Positions 15,583 through 25,060 are shown, counted from the stretch's first letter. The stretch: 64,000 nucleotides of DNA from Myxococcus xanthus (GCF_900106535.1 NZ_FNOH01000014.1:1-64000), one strand, 5' to 3'. Numbers and translations are program-made. The notes: generated by a model from the letters alone, not told the origin.

Positions 15583-16344
15583 ATGGCGGAGATGAGCTAC
15601 CGGACGGCGTTGGTGACGGGTGCCTCCAGCGGCCTGGGACGCGGGCTGGCGCTGTGGCTCGCCAGGCGGGGCGTCCGCGTGTTCGCCGCCGGACGCCGCC
15701 TGCCGCAGCTCCAGGCCCTGCGGGATGAGGCCCAGGCGGCCGGCGTCACCGTGGAGCCCGTGGAGCTGGACGTCACGAAGGCGGACGCCACCCTGGAGCG
15801 CATCCGCGCGCTGGACGCAGAAGCGGGCGGGCTGGACCTGGTGGTGGCCAACGCGGGCGTCGGCGGCACGACGAATGCGAAGCGCCTCCCGTGGGAGCGC
15901 GTGCGCGGCATCATCGACACCAACGTCACCGGCGCCGCCGCCACGCTGAGCGCCGTGCTGCCCCAGATGGTGGAGCGCAAGCGCGGGCACCTGGTGGGCG
16001 TCTCCAGCCTCGCGGGCTTCCGCGGGCTGGCCGGCCACGCGGCCTACTCCGCGTCCAAGGCCTTCCTGTCCACCTTCATGGAGAGCCTGCGCGTGGACCT
16101 GCGCGGCACCGGCGTGCGCGTCACCTGCATCTATCCCGGCTTCGTGAAGAGCGAGCTGACCGCCACCAACAACTTCCCCATGCCCTTCCTCATGGAGACG
16201 CATGACGCGGTGGAGCTGATGGGCAAGGGCATCGTCCGGGGCGACGCGGAGGTGTCCTTCCCCTGGCAGCTCGCGGTGCCCACGCGCATGGCGAAGGTGC
16301 TGCCCAATCCGCTCTTCGACGCGGCCGCGCGGCGGCTGCGCTGA
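15583..16344 (+). CDS. Short-chain dehydrogenase/reductase
   Basis: A 253-residue classical SDR: TGASSGLG at residues 11-18, NAGVGG near 90, catalytic Ser in GVSSLAG (about 141) and YSASK (about 155-159). The arginines after beta-2 (AAGRR) suggest NADPH preference. The C-terminal part resembles SDRs acting on lipophilic ketones or fatty-acyl groups, but no substrate is evident. GGGAGG sits just before the ATG at 15583. It lies 88 bases after the deacetylase-like gene and 32 before pyrF. Confidence 0.92.
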   Translation: MAEMSYRTALVTGASSGLGRGLALWLARRGVRVFAAGRRLPQLQALRDEAQAAGVTVEPVELDVTKADATLERIRALDAEAGGLDLVVANAGVGGTTNAKRLPWERVRGIIDTNVTGAAATLSAVLPQMVERKRGHLVGVSSLAGFRGLAGHAAYSASKAFLSTFMESLRVDLRGTGVRVTCIYPGFVKSELTATNNFPMPFLMETHDAVELMGKGIVRGDAEVSFPWQLAVPTRMAKVLPNPLFDAAARRLR

Positions 16345-16376
16345 CCTTCCCTCTTCCCCTTTCCCGGAGACGCCCT

Positions 16377-17243
16377 GTGACGACGCCACAGCCCTTCGCC
16401 CACCGTTTCAGCCAACTGGCCGAGCAGCGCTCGCCGTTCTGCCTTGGCATCGACCCGTCGAGAGACCTGCTGACACGTTGGGGCCTGCCCGACAACGCGC
16501 GGGGCCTGCGCGACTTCTGCGAGCGCGTGGCCGACGCGGCGGGGAGCTCCGTCGCGGTGGTGAAGCCGCAGAGCGCCTTCTTCGAGCGCCACGGCCCCGA
16601 GGGCCTCCAGGTCCTCCAGGAGCTGATGCGGCGCTTCAAGTCCGTGGGCACCCTCACGCTGCTGGACGTGAAGCGCGGAGACATCGGCTCCACGATGGAG
16701 GCCTACGCCGAGACAGTCTTCGGCGAGGGCAGCGCCTACGAAGCGGACGCGGCCACCTTCACCGCCTACCTGGGCCTGGGCGCGCTGCTGAAGACGCTGG
16801 AGCGGGCGCGCGCCTCCGGCGCCGCCGCCTTCCTGGTGGTGCGCTCCTCCAACCCGGAGGGCACGTCACTCCAGATGTCGCGCGGCGAGGACGGCCGCAC
16901 CGTGGCGGAGGCCCTGGCGGACGGCCTGCGCGCCTTCAACGAGAAGCCCGGCCAGGACGCGGCGCCAGTGGCGGGCGCCGTCATGGGCGCCACCCTCCCC
17001 GACTCGGACCGCGGCGTCATCGAGCGGCTCGGCGGCGCGCTGCTGCTCACGCCCGGCATCGGCGCGCAGGGCGCCGGCTTCGACGACTTGAAGCGCCTGT
17101 TCGCCGGGCGCGAGGCGCAGGTCATCCCCACCGCCACGCGCTCGGTGCTGGAGGCGGGGCCGGACACCGCCGCCCTGCGCCAGGCGCTGGAGCGGCACCT
17201 GGCGCCGGCGCGCGCCTTCCGCGCTACTGCGCGCCCATCATGA
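16377..17243 (+). CDS. pyrF: Orotidine 5'-phosphate decarboxylase, type 2
   Basis: A 288-residue OMP decarboxylase making UMP in de novo pyrimidine synthesis. The catalytic Asp-Lys-Asp array is in LLDVKRGDIGST (about residues 98-109); FCLGIDPS near residue 21 and GAVMGAT near 200 are typical of the longer type-2 group found in actinobacteria and myxobacteria. Start is GTG at 16377. Other pyr genes are not nearby. The last 20 bases overlap the convergent penicillin-binding protein gene tail to tail. Confidence 0.95.
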   Translation: MTTPQPFAHRFSQLAEQRSPFCLGIDPSRDLLTRWGLPDNARGLRDFCERVADAAGSSVAVVKPQSAFFERHGPEGLQVLQELMRRFKSVGTLTLLDVKRGDIGSTMEAYAETVFGEGSAYEADAATFTAYLGLGALLKTLERARASGAAAFLVVRSSNPEGTSLQMSRGEDGRTVAEALADGLRAFNEKPGQDAAPVAGAVMGATLPDSDRGVIERLGGALLLTPGIGAQGAGFDDLKRLFAGREAQVIPTATRSVLEAGPDTAALRQALERHLAPARAFRATARPS

Positions 17244-19797
17244 ACTGATCGACGTCGACCGTGTTCTTGTCGGGCACCGCGTCCTTCGGCTCGGTGCCCT
17301 TCTTGAAGAACATCAGCTCCGAATCCCTGGAGCCCGCGGGGGCAATCTTCCCCGTCTTCTTGTCGATGTGGAGCCGCACCAGGTCCATGGACTGCCACGG
17401 GTAGAACTCGGACTGCGGCCGGCCCTCCAGCGCGCTCTTCATGTAGTTGAGCCAGATGGGGAGCGCGGCGCGGCCGCCCGTCTCGTAGCGGCCCAGCGGA
17501 TGCGGGTTCAGGTCGTAGCCCACCCACGCCACCGTCACCAGGTCGCGGGTGTAGCCGGCGAACCACGCGTCGAAGGAGTCGTTGGTGGTGCCCGTCTTTC
17601 CCGCCGCCGGCTTGCCCAGGCGCTGCGCGGGGCCACCGGTGCCCTGGAGCACCACGCCGCGCAGCAGGTGCGTGAGGATGAAGCCGGCCTCCGGGCTCAT
17701 CACCTGCTCGCCCGGCTCGAAGAGGCGCGCGTAGCCGGCGGCCACGCGGTCCTGCAGGGGCGCCCACGCGTCGTCGAAGGCCGTGTGGTCCTCCAACGTG
17801 CGGCCCCAGCGGTCCTCAATCTTGCGGATGAAGTACGTGGGCTTCTTGCGGCCGTAGCGGTTGAAGGTGGCGTAGGCGTTGGCCAGGTCCACCGGGTACA
17901 CGCACGAGGAGCCCAGCGCCGCGGAGAAGTCCATGTTCATGGGCGTGGTGATGCCGAGCTTCGTGGTCCACGCGGCCATGTTCTTCACGCCCACCGCGCC
18001 GAACGTCTTCACCGCGGGCACGTTCAGCGAGTTGACCAGCGACGTGCGCAGCAGCACCTCGCCTTCGAACTTGTCGCTGTAGTTGGCCGGCTTCCACGAC
18101 ACCTTGGTGTCCGGGTCGTGCTCCACAATCGGCGAGTCCACCAGCACGGTGGCCTGCGTCCAGTTCAACTGCTCCAGCGCCGCCGAGTACACGAAGGGCT
18201 TGAAGGAGCTGCCCGGCTGACGGCACGCCTGGAAGGCGCGGTTGAACTCGTTGTCGTCGAAGTCGTAGCCGCCCACCATCGCGGTGAGGTACTGGCGGTG
18301 GGGGTCGATGGAGACGAGCGCGCTCTGCGCTTCGGGCGTCTGCTCCAGGCGGAAGAGCTTCACCCCCTCGCTGGGGATTTCGTCCGCGAGCTTCTTGTCC
18401 CACTGCTCCTTGTCGTCCGTCAGGTCCCTCTTCGTGACGTGGCGCACCACGACGACGTCGCCCTCGGAGATGGCCTTCTTCACCGAGGTAATCATCATCG
18501 CCGGGTAGTAGCCCTCCGGGTTCACCTTGCGCGCCCAGCGCATGCCCAGGAGCGGCAGCCGCCCGGTGTGACCGCCCACCTGCACGTCCGCGCCCTTGCC
18601 GTCCCCGTCAATGGACGTGACGACGGCGACGTAGAGCCGGTTCTCCACCAGCTCCTTCGCGCCCATGAGCTTCTTCGAGCGGTCGACGAAGGCGCGGATG
18701 GCCTCCTTCGACGCGAGCTGCTCCACCGGGCCGCGCCAGCCCTGGCGCTTGTCCACCGACAGCAGGCCGTGGAGCACCGCGTCCTGCGCGGCGCGCTGGC
18801 GCTCGCTGTCCATGGTGGTGAAGACCTTGAGGCCGGCCTTGAGCAGCACGGGGTTGCCGTACCGGTCCACCACGTCCTTGCGCACCTGCTCCACGAAGTA
18901 CGGCGCGAACTCGTGGAACACGTCCTCCACCGGGTACACCTTCACCTCTTCGGCGTTGGCGGTGTCGTGCTCCTCCTGCGAAATCATGCCCTCCACCAAC
19001 ATGCGGCGCAGCACGTAGGAGCGGCGCTTGCGGGCCGCCTCCGGGCGCAGGAAGGGCGAGTACCGGCTGGGCGCCTGCGGAAGGCCCGCGATGAGCGTCA
19101 TCTCGCCCAGCGTCAGGTCGCGCACGTCCTTGCGGTAGTAGTTCTCCGCCGCGCTCTGCACGCCGTAGCTGTGGTGCCCGAGGAAGACGTTGTTGAGGTA
19201 GAGGTAGAGAATCTCCTCCTTCGTCAGCGACTCCTCCAGGCGCCGGGCGAGGATGGCCTCGCGAATCTTGCGGGTGAGCGTCTTCGCGGTGGCGGACTTG
19301 TAGCCCTCCGCGGAGATGAGCACCGCCTTCGCGGTCTGCTGCGTCAGCGTGGAGCCACCCTGGATGCCGCCCGAGCGCAGCCCCAGCTTGGAGCTCACCG
19401 TCTTGAAGCCGGCGCGCGCGGTGCCCAGCACGTCCACGCCGAAGTGGTCGAAGAAGCTGGAGTCCTCCGACGCGATGAAGGCCTGCACCAGGCGCTTCGG
19501 AATCCGCTCGTAGGGCACCACCTTGCGGCGCTCTTCGTAGAACTCGCCGGCCAGCACCGCGTCATCCGTGTAGACCTCGGTGACGATGGGCGGCCAGTAC
19601 TCGTCCACCTTGGGGATGGCGGGCAACCCATCCGCGTACACGTAGTACACGGCCGTCACGGCAATCACGGCGCCCGTGGCCCCGGTCAGCGAAAGCCATC
19701 CCGCGGTCTTCAGGAGGAACTTCCACCAGCGCTTGGAGGGGACGCCGTCGAGCACCAGCTTCGAGCGGCTGCGGTCAGCGGATTTAGGGTCGGACAT
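17224..19797 (-). CDS. Class A penicillin-binding protein (PBP1A-type)
   Basis: An 857-residue bifunctional peptidoglycan synthase. It has a short cytoplasmic tail, one membrane helix at about residues 32-52, a GT51 glycosyltransferase domain (EDSSFFDHFG near 110 with the catalytic Glu; GGSTLTQQTAK near 148) and a transpeptidase domain. The latter shows GSSFKPF (SxxK serine near 532), SLN (about 588) and KTGTT (about 734). An insert of about 250 residues between the domains may be an OB-like regulatory region. It works at the inner-membrane periplasmic face. It is co-transcribed with the pseudouridine synthase gene 27 bases upstream. Confidence 0.96.
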   Translation of the reverse strand: MSDPKSADRSRSKLVLDGVPSKRWWKFLLKTAGWLSLTGATGAVIAVTAVYYVYADGLPAIPKVDEYWPPIVTEVYTDDAVLAGEFYEERRKVVPYERIPKRLVQAFIASEDSSFFDHFGVDVLGTARAGFKTVSSKLGLRSGGIQGGSTLTQQTAKAVLISAEGYKSATAKTLTRKIREAILARRLEESLTKEEILYLYLNNVFLGHHSYGVQSAAENYYRKDVRDLTLGEMTLIAGLPQAPSRYSPFLRPEAARKRRSYVLRRMLVEGMISQEEHDTANAEEVKVYPVEDVFHEFAPYFVEQVRKDVVDRYGNPVLLKAGLKVFTTMDSERQRAAQDAVLHGLLSVDKRQGWRGPVEQLASKEAIRAFVDRSKKLMGAKELVENRLYVAVVTSIDGDGKGADVQVGGHTGRLPLLGMRWARKVNPEGYYPAMMITSVKKAISEGDVVVVRHVTKRDLTDDKEQWDKKLADEIPSEGVKLFRLEQTPEAQSALVSIDPHRQYLTAMVGGYDFDDNEFNRAFQACRQPGSSFKPFVYSAALEQLNWTQATVLVDSPIVEHDPDTKVSWKPANYSDKFEGEVLLRTSLVNSLNVPAVKTFGAVGVKNMAAWTTKLGITTPMNMDFSAALGSSCVYPVDLANAYATFNRYGRKKPTYFIRKIEDRWGRTLEDHTAFDDAWAPLQDRVAAGYARLFEPGEQVMSPEAGFILTHLLRGVVLQGTGGPAQRLGKPAAGKTGTTNDSFDAWFAGYTRDLVTVAWVGYDLNPHPLGRYETGGRAALPIWLNYMKSALEGRPQSEFYPWQSMDLVRLHIDKKTGKIAPAGSRDSELMFFKKGTEPKDAVPDKNTVDVDQFMMGAQ

Positions 19798-19824
19798 ACG
19801 CGTTTCTTTTGTGCCTCGCGGGCG

Positions 19825-20781
19825 TCAGGGCACCAATGCGGCCCGCTTGAGCACATCTCGGAGCTCGACGGCGAGGGGAGCCTCGACAGCCACCTTCGCG
19901 CCGCCTTCGGGATGCGGGAATTCGATGCGCTCGGCGTGCAGGAACAACCTTTTGAGCCCCCAGCGCGCCCGCACGTCGCGGTTGAAGGCGAAGTCACCGT
20001 ACTTCTTGTCCCCAGCCACCGGATGTCCGATGGCCGCCAGATGCCTTCTTATCTGATGCGTGCGCCCGGTCTCGATGGCGCAGGACAGGAGCGCCGCCTC
20101 GCTCGACTGCTTCACGACCTTCCACCGGGTGACGGCCGCCTGCATGTTCACCCCTCGACGGGCCTTGGACTCGGCCGTCTGTTGGTGTTCTGACAGCGGC
20201 AGGTCGATGACCCCGGAGTCCCGGGGCATCTTCCCCTTCACCAGGGTGAGATAGCGCTTGCGGGACAGGCCGTGGGTGAAGACCTCGGTGAAATGCACCA
20301 TGGCCGGGCGCCGCTTGGCCACCAGGATGACGCCGGAGGTCTCCCGGTCCAGCCGGTGTGCGGGCGAGGCCGCGAAGTCGTTGCGGACGGCCTTGGGCCC
20401 CAGGTAGGCGCGCACGTAGTCCACCAGCGTTCCGCCGGTGATGCCGCTGCCGGTATGGACGGCCATTCCGCTGGGCTTGTCCACGGCCATGAGCCAGTCG
20501 TCCTCTCGAAGGATGACCAACCGGCTGGGGTCCACCGGCGGCGGAGGCGGGTCCACTTTCGGACGTTCCGCCCCCACGAGCTGCTGCTCGTCGCCGCGGA
20601 TGGTGAGCACGTCTCCTTCTGACAGCAACTGCTCGGGTTGCGCACGCTTCCCGTTCACCCGCACCTTCTTGGTGCGAATCATCTTGAAGAGGTGGCTCAC
20701 CGGAACATTGGGGAGCCGTTTGCGCAGGTGCTTGTCCAGCCGCATCCCGGCGGTGTCGGCTTCGATTCGATACTCGATCAT
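19825..20781 (-). CDS. RluA-family 23S rRNA pseudouridine synthase (RluC-like)
   Basis: A 318-residue enzyme with an N-terminal S4 RNA-binding domain (about residues 13-65) and the RluA catalytic domain. The catalytic aspartate is in HRLDRETSG (about residue 140). RluC-like members convert uridines in 23S rRNA to pseudouridine; the S4 domain and length fit RluC/RluD, and target sites cannot be read from sequence. It precedes the PBP gene, suggesting a shared operon. Confidence 0.93.
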   Translation of the reverse strand: MIEYRIEADTAGMRLDKHLRKRLPNVPVSHLFKMIRTKKVRVNGKRAQPEQLLSEGDVLTIRGDEQQLVGAERPKVDPPPPPVDPSRLVILREDDWLMAVDKPSGMAVHTGSGITGGTLVDYVRAYLGPKAVRNDFAASPAHRLDRETSGVILVAKRRPAMVHFTEVFTHGLSRKRYLTLVKGKMPRDSGVIDLPLSEHQQTAESKARRGVNMQAAVTRWKVVKQSSEAALLSCAIETGRTHQIRRHLAAIGHPVAGDKKYGDFAFNRDVRARWGLKRLFLHAERIEFPHPEGGAKVAVEAPLAVELRDVLKRAALVP

Positions 20782-20825
20782 TTGTGCTGGCGCATGGACC
20801 AGACCATACGAATAATCCCGGGTCC

Positions 20826-22292
20826 ATGGCGAAAGCCCCCAGTATCGAGAAGCTTCTTCAGAGTGGCTCGGCGGAATGGAACCGGATGCGGAAGTCCGGC
20901 CAGGTCGCCACCGACCATACCGGCGCCACCTTCACTCAACTGTTCTCCGCCAACACCGACCTGTCCGGGCTGGGCCTCATCGGCTCGGAATGGGACCGGT
21001 GCGACCTGTCCAAGGTCAACTTCCGGGACGCGGACCTTTCCAATGCCTACTTCCACGGCGGCCGGCTCCAGGACTGCGACTTTCGGGGTGCGAACCTCGA
21101 AGGCGCGACGTTCGAGAAGCTGAAGCTGCTGCGGTGCGACTTCACGGGCGCCAAGGGGCTCGACGACATCGAGATGGACGACGTGGACATGGACCGCGTC
21201 GTCGGTCTGGACGGCGAGGAGGCCCCGCCGCCTCCTCCGCCCCCCGCCCAGGGCATCACCGCCTTCACCCGTGAGCAACGGGAGAAGGCGCTGGGCGTAC
21301 AGGCCGCCGCGGCGCTCCAGGGTGAGCCCGTTGGCGACGAGCTGCCCCCCTTCCGGCCCCAGGACCCTCCTGGCTCGCTCTTCTTTCGGGCGCTGAAGCG
21401 GATGGGCGTGCCCCCGCTGTGGGTGCTGGACGTGCCGGGCCTGCGCCCGCTCCTGCCGCAGCGGCTGCCCCCGGGCAGCTCGATGGAGACGCTCTACCGT
21501 GAGGCGGTGAAGACGCGGCTGGAGAACAAGAAGCCCGCGGCGGATCCGGCGGTGGTGGACCGCGCGCAGAAGGCGCTCCGCATGGGCGCCAAGGACGCCC
21601 CGGTGGCGGCCATGTACCTGCGCGAGGTGGGCGTGCTGCCCCTGTTCCGCTTCTCCGCGGCGCAGGTGCTGAAGGGTGCGCTGCGGGAAGAGGTGGAGGT
21701 GGATGACCTGACGGGCTCCATCGACCCGCGCACCACGGGCGCGCTCCTGGAGCTGCGCTTGACGCACGAAGTCGTGGAGCACCTGCAGGAGGCGCGGCGC
21801 CGGCTGGCGGCCACGCAGCTCTACACGTCGCTGCTGGAGGCGGGCTTCAACCCGGAGAACAACTGGGACGAGGCGCTGGAGTCGAGCGACGCGTCGATGG
21901 AGCTGGCGCAGCTGGCCACGGGTGAGGACCGCAATGCCCTGCTGGAGGGCTTCCAGGTCTTCGCGGCGCTGCCGGACGAGGCCCGGCTGCGGCGGCTGGC
22001 CTACCTGGCCGAGTCCGTCACCAACCTGGAGCTGGTGAGCCGGCTGCCGGAGGGCATGGAGCCGTCATGGCTCACGGGCCCCGAGACGCGCGAGTGCCAC
22101 GAGCGGGAGATGACGTACGTCCAGTCGCTGAAGGCGGAGGAGATTCCCGCCAAGGTGGCGGCGCTGGCGAAGGAAGAGCTGGGCGTGCCCGAGGGTGAAG
22201 TTCCCGAGGAAAGCGACGGCGACCTTTTCGTCCACCTGCGCTGTGACGTGTGTGGCAAGGAGAAGCTCATCGTCCAATCACCGGAGGAGTAA
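20826..22292 (+). CDS. Pentapeptide-repeat protein with a large uncharacterised C-terminal region
   Basis: A 488-residue protein. Residues about 35-105 form some 12-14 pentapeptide repeats (for example FRDADLSNAYF and FRGANLEGATF), predicting a right-handed quadrilateral beta-helix. A Pro-rich linker (PPPPPPPA) follows. The remaining 330 residues are mostly helical without a domain I recognise, ending with a single CDVCGK pair. It appears cytoplasmic. The start at 20826 keeps the N-terminus short; the in-frame ATG at 20784 almost abuts the divergent rluA-like start. A hairpin terminator follows. Confidence 0.85.
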   Translation: MAKAPSIEKLLQSGSAEWNRMRKSGQVATDHTGATFTQLFSANTDLSGLGLIGSEWDRCDLSKVNFRDADLSNAYFHGGRLQDCDFRGANLEGATFEKLKLLRCDFTGAKGLDDIEMDDVDMDRVVGLDGEEAPPPPPPPAQGITAFTREQREKALGVQAAAALQGEPVGDELPPFRPQDPPGSLFFRALKRMGVPPLWVLDVPGLRPLLPQRLPPGSSMETLYREAVKTRLENKKPAADPAVVDRAQKALRMGAKDAPVAAMYLREVGVLPLFRFSAAQVLKGALREEVEVDDLTGSIDPRTTGALLELRLTHEVVEHLQEARRRLAATQLYTSLLEAGFNPENNWDEALESSDASMELAQLATGEDRNALLEGFQVFAALPDEARLRRLAYLAESVTNLELVSRLPEGMEPSWLTGPETRECHEREMTYVQSLKAEEIPAKVAALAKEELGVPEGEVPEESDGDLFVHLRCDVCGKEKLIVQSPEE

Positions 22293-22313
22293 CCGTCCGG
22301 TAGAGGCCGAGGC

Positions 22314-22370
22314 CCGCGGGGCCGCGGGGTCCGGGATACGCTCCCGGACCTGGCGGCCCCGTGGTGTTTC
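22314..22370 (+). terminator. Rho-independent terminator of the pentapeptide-repeat gene
   Basis: A nested hairpin: inner perfect stem GGTCCGGGA/TCCCGGACC with loop TACGC, extended by an outer arm CCGCGGGGCCGC pairing with GCGGCCCCGTGG. TGTTTC follows on the plus strand. It lies 22 bases past the stop, between convergent genes. Confidence 0.7.
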
Positions 22371-22390
22371 TGAAGCACGGGTTCGCGGTG

Positions 22391-22984
22391 CTACACGCCG
22401 GACGAAGGCAGCACGTACGTCACCGGCCTGGGCAGCACCACCTTCACGGTGTCTCCCGCGCGGATGATGCCGGGGCGCTCCACCCAGGCCACCAGGCCCC
22501 GGCGCTGCCATGCGGCCTTCACGAAGCGGCTCGCCAGCTTCTGCACGTCCGGATGATGGGCCTCGATGACGCGCCCGGGGCCGATACAGGGCTCGTTCTC
22601 CCCTTCCACCACCAGCGTCGTGTCCTCCGGGAAGAACAGCCGCGTGCCCGGTGGCAGGTGCGTCAGCCGCGGCACCCCCGCCACTTCCAGGTTCGCCCCC
22701 AGCCATGACGCCAGCACGCGCGGAATGCCGAGCGTCTCCGCGACCTGGGCCAACTCCTCGCTCGACACCAGTGAGAACTGCCGCGTGTTGCGGATGGGCG
22801 TCCCCTTGGGGAACCACGGCGTGCGCACGTCCGCCGCCCGCGTCAGGCCCGCGTGGCGGTCACCCTCCAAGCCCTCGAAGGACACCCGCGCCTCGGGCAG
22901 CTCCTTCGTGACGAAGCTCTTGCGCTCGGTACACACGAGGACGCGCACGATGCGTCCTTCCCACTGCGGCGTCTTGCGTGCCAT
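22391..22984 (-). CDS. MOSC-domain protein
   Basis: A 197-residue stand-alone MOSC (molybdenum cofactor sulfurase C-terminal) domain protein. The fold's signature regions are visible: EGDRHAGLTR near residue 40, RNTRQFSLVS near 65, LGANLEV near 100 and the C-terminal R-G-L-V-A-W-V-E. MOSC proteins (YiiM/YuaD types) bind Moco or carry sulfur; the conserved cysteine near NEPCIGPG (about 142) could serve. The ATG at 22982-22984 has AGGGGAG upstream. It lies 37 bases after the MBL nuclease gene. Confidence 0.88.
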   Translation of the reverse strand: MARKTPQWEGRIVRVLVCTERKSFVTKELPEARVSFEGLEGDRHAGLTRAADVRTPWFPKGTPIRNTRQFSLVSSEELAQVAETLGIPRVLASWLGANLEVAGVPRLTHLPPGTRLFFPEDTTLVVEGENEPCIGPGRVIEAHHPDVQKLASRFVKAAWQRRGLVAWVERPGIIRAGDTVKVVLPRPVTYVLPSSGV

Positions 22985-23021
22985 CGCTCCCCTTCTACCG
23001 AACCCAGCCTTCCACCGCGCG

Positions 23022-23999
23022 TCAGAACAGTCCGAGCTGCTGCGGCTTCCCGCCCAGCGGGCGCGCATCCATCCCCGCGTCGCGCAGCGCCTGCGCCAGT
23101 TCCTCCGCGAAGCCGTGGCACGTCAGCACCTCCCGCGCCCCCGTGGACTTCGCGTAGGACACCAGCCCGGGGAAGTCCGCATGGTCCGACAGCGGGAAGG
23201 CCACGTCCGCGCCGTACCGTCGCACCGCGCCCCGGTCCACCGCCCAGCCCGTCAGCACCGCCGTCGCCCGAGGCCACAGCGGCGCCAGCGCCCCGCCCCG
23301 CGCGTGGTGCGGCGGGAAAAAGAGCACCTCGCCCGGCTCCACCTTCCCGTCGTAGCAGCGCAGGTTCTCAATCGGCACGCCCAGCTCCGCGTAGAGCTGC
23401 GCCACCTCGTAGATGGAGGAATGCGCCACCAGCGGGAAGCCGCGCCCCGCCAGGTGCTTCATCGCCTCCTGGCTCTTGCCCAGCGGATAGCCCAGCAGCA
23501 CCGGCACCGCGCCGCGCTCAAGCTGCATCCGCAGCCACGTCTCCACCTGCCCCAGCACCTCCGGACGCGGCGGGAAGCGGTAGCGCGGATGGCCGAAGGT
23601 GGACTCGATGACGAGCGTGTCGCACTCCGCCACCTCCGTCGCCTCGGCGGTGAGCGACGGCGCCACGTTGAGGTCCCCGGTGTAGACGATGCGGCGCCCA
23701 TCCGGCCGCGTCACGCGGAGCTGCGCGCTGCCCAGGATGTGCCCCGCCGGCAGCAGCTCCAGCACCAGCGGCCCCAGCTCGAAGGGTTGCCGGAAAGGCA
23801 CCTCGCGCGGCTCACGCACCGGCCCCAGGCGATGCGTCATGAAACGCAGCGTCGCCGCCGTGGCGATGGTGCTCTCGTGCCGGGCAATGTGGTCCGAATG
23901 CCCATGACTCACGAAGCACAGCGGCGACTTGCGCTTCGCATCCAGGGACAGGGGGGTGCCCGTCAGGTGCATCCCGTTTCGCCGCAGCTCCACACTCAT
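23022..23999 (-). CDS. MBL-fold, beta-CASP-like DNA exonuclease with possible clamp-binding tail
   Basis: A 325-residue metallo-beta-lactamase-fold hydrolase. The metal motif SHGHSDH lies near residues 31-37, with GHILGSAQ near 86, YTGDL near 105 and SDHADFPGL near 275. The layout matches the YSH1/ligase-associated exonuclease group rather than lactamases. The protein ends QQLGLF, very close to the bacterial sliding-clamp-binding consensus QL[SD]LF, suggesting a role in DNA replication or repair. It is first of a two-gene unit with the MOSC protein. No DNA ligase gene is adjacent, so its role is inferred from fold and tail. Confidence 0.88.
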   Translation of the reverse strand: MSVELRRNGMHLTGTPLSLDAKRKSPLCFVSHGHSDHIARHESTIATAATLRFMTHRLGPVREPREVPFRQPFELGPLVLELLPAGHILGSAQLRVTRPDGRRIVYTGDLNVAPSLTAEATEVAECDTLVIESTFGHPRYRFPPRPEVLGQVETWLRMQLERGAVPVLLGYPLGKSQEAMKHLAGRGFPLVAHSSIYEVAQLYAELGVPIENLRCYDGKVEPGEVLFFPPHHARGGALAPLWPRATAVLTGWAVDRGAVRRYGADVAFPLSDHADFPGLVSYAKSTGAREVLTCHGFAEELAQALRDAGMDARPLGGKPQQLGLF

Positions 24000-24118
24000 G
24001 GGAAGGGCCCCGGGTATAGCGCGTCCACTCGTCGGTGGCCGCCTTCACTTCACCACCCTGCCCGCCCGGCTGGTGGACAGGCCCCAGATGGCTGCACGCA
24101 TGCCCCGCGGCAGGGCCG

Positions 24119-25060
24119 CTACCGCGCCGGCGCCCTCGCACGCCACCACACCCAGGCCGCCGCACCCACTTCCGACATCAACACGCCCGACAGGATGAGC
24201 GCGCCGCCCAGCCACTCCCGAGGCCCGAGCGTCTCGTAGCCCAGCAGCACCGAGTACAGCGCGGCGAACACCGACTCCAACGAGTAGATGAGCGCCGCGC
24301 GCACCGCCGTGGTGCGCGCCTGCCCCCATGTCTGGAGGCTGATGGCCACCGCGCTGGCGAACACACCGCAGACGAGCACCGCCCCCACGAAGGACGGATG
24401 CCACGCCACGCGCCGCTCCACGAAGGGCAGGCACAGCGCGGACAGCAGCGCCACCGTCCAGAGCTGCACCGCCACCAGCCCCATCACCCCCTGCTTCGGC
24501 GCATGCCGCTCCGTCATGAGGATGTGGCACGCGTAGGCCACCGCGCCGCCCAGCGACAGCACATCTCCGGACGACAGGCCACCACTGCCAAGCCCCCCGT
24601 CCGGCTGCGTGAAGAAGTAGAGCCCCACCGCCGCCACGCCCACCCCCAGCAGCGAGGTGAACTTCGGCGCCTTCCGATAGAGCACCATCGACAGCAGCGG
24701 CACCAGCAGCACGCACAACCCGGTGATGAACGCCGAGCGCGAAGGCGTGGTGGTGGTGAGCCCCACCGTCTGAAGCGAGAACCCCAGGAAGAGGAAGGTG
24801 CCTAGCATCGAGCCGATGCGCAGGTTGCGCGCGATCAGCACCTGCCTCCCCGCCAGGACGCTCAACACCACCGCGCCCACGATAAAGCGCAGCGTGAGGA
24901 AGCTGAACGGGTCGCCGTGCCCGAGCGCGTCCTTCACCACCACGAAGGTGATGCCCCAGAACGAAGTGATGAGCGCCAGCGCCCCATCCGCGCGAAGTCG
25001 CTGCGACCGCGACGAGGGCTCCGTGCCTCCCCCCAGCATGTCGGACGTCGAGGTGCTCAT
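24119..25060 (-). CDS. EamA/DMT-family transporter
   Basis: A 313-residue, ten-helix drug/metabolite transporter with two EamA repeats (ALALITSFWGITFVVVKDAL at the start of the first; LSLGGAVAYACHILMTERH at the second). Substrates of such proteins range from amino acids to nucleotide precursors; none can be assigned. The start at 25060 (MSTSTSDML) is favoured; an ATG at 25039 is also possible. It follows the S26-GNAT gene on the same strand with a 114-base gap. Confidence 0.9.
   Translation of the reverse strand: MSTSTSDMLGGGTEPSSRSQRLRADGALALITSFWGITFVVVKDALGHGDPFSFLTLRFIVGAVVLSVLAGRQVLIARNLRIGSMLGTFLFLGFSLQTVGLTTTTPSRSAFITGLCVLLVPLLSMVLYRKAPKFTSLLGVGVAAVGLYFFTQPDGGLGSGGLSSGDVLSLGGAVAYACHILMTERHAPKQGVMGLVAVQLWTVALLSALCLPFVERRVAWHPSFVGAVLVCGVFASAVAISLQTWGQARTTAVRAALIYSLESVFAALYSVLLGYETLGPREWLGGALILSGVLMSEVGAAAWVWWRARAPAR

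Noticed and set aside
17368..20193. Very long open frame (about 940 codons) on the plus strand
   Set aside because: It is antisense to the PBP and RluA-type genes. Its His/Arg/Val-rich product is typical of GC-rich shadow frames; no domain is seen.
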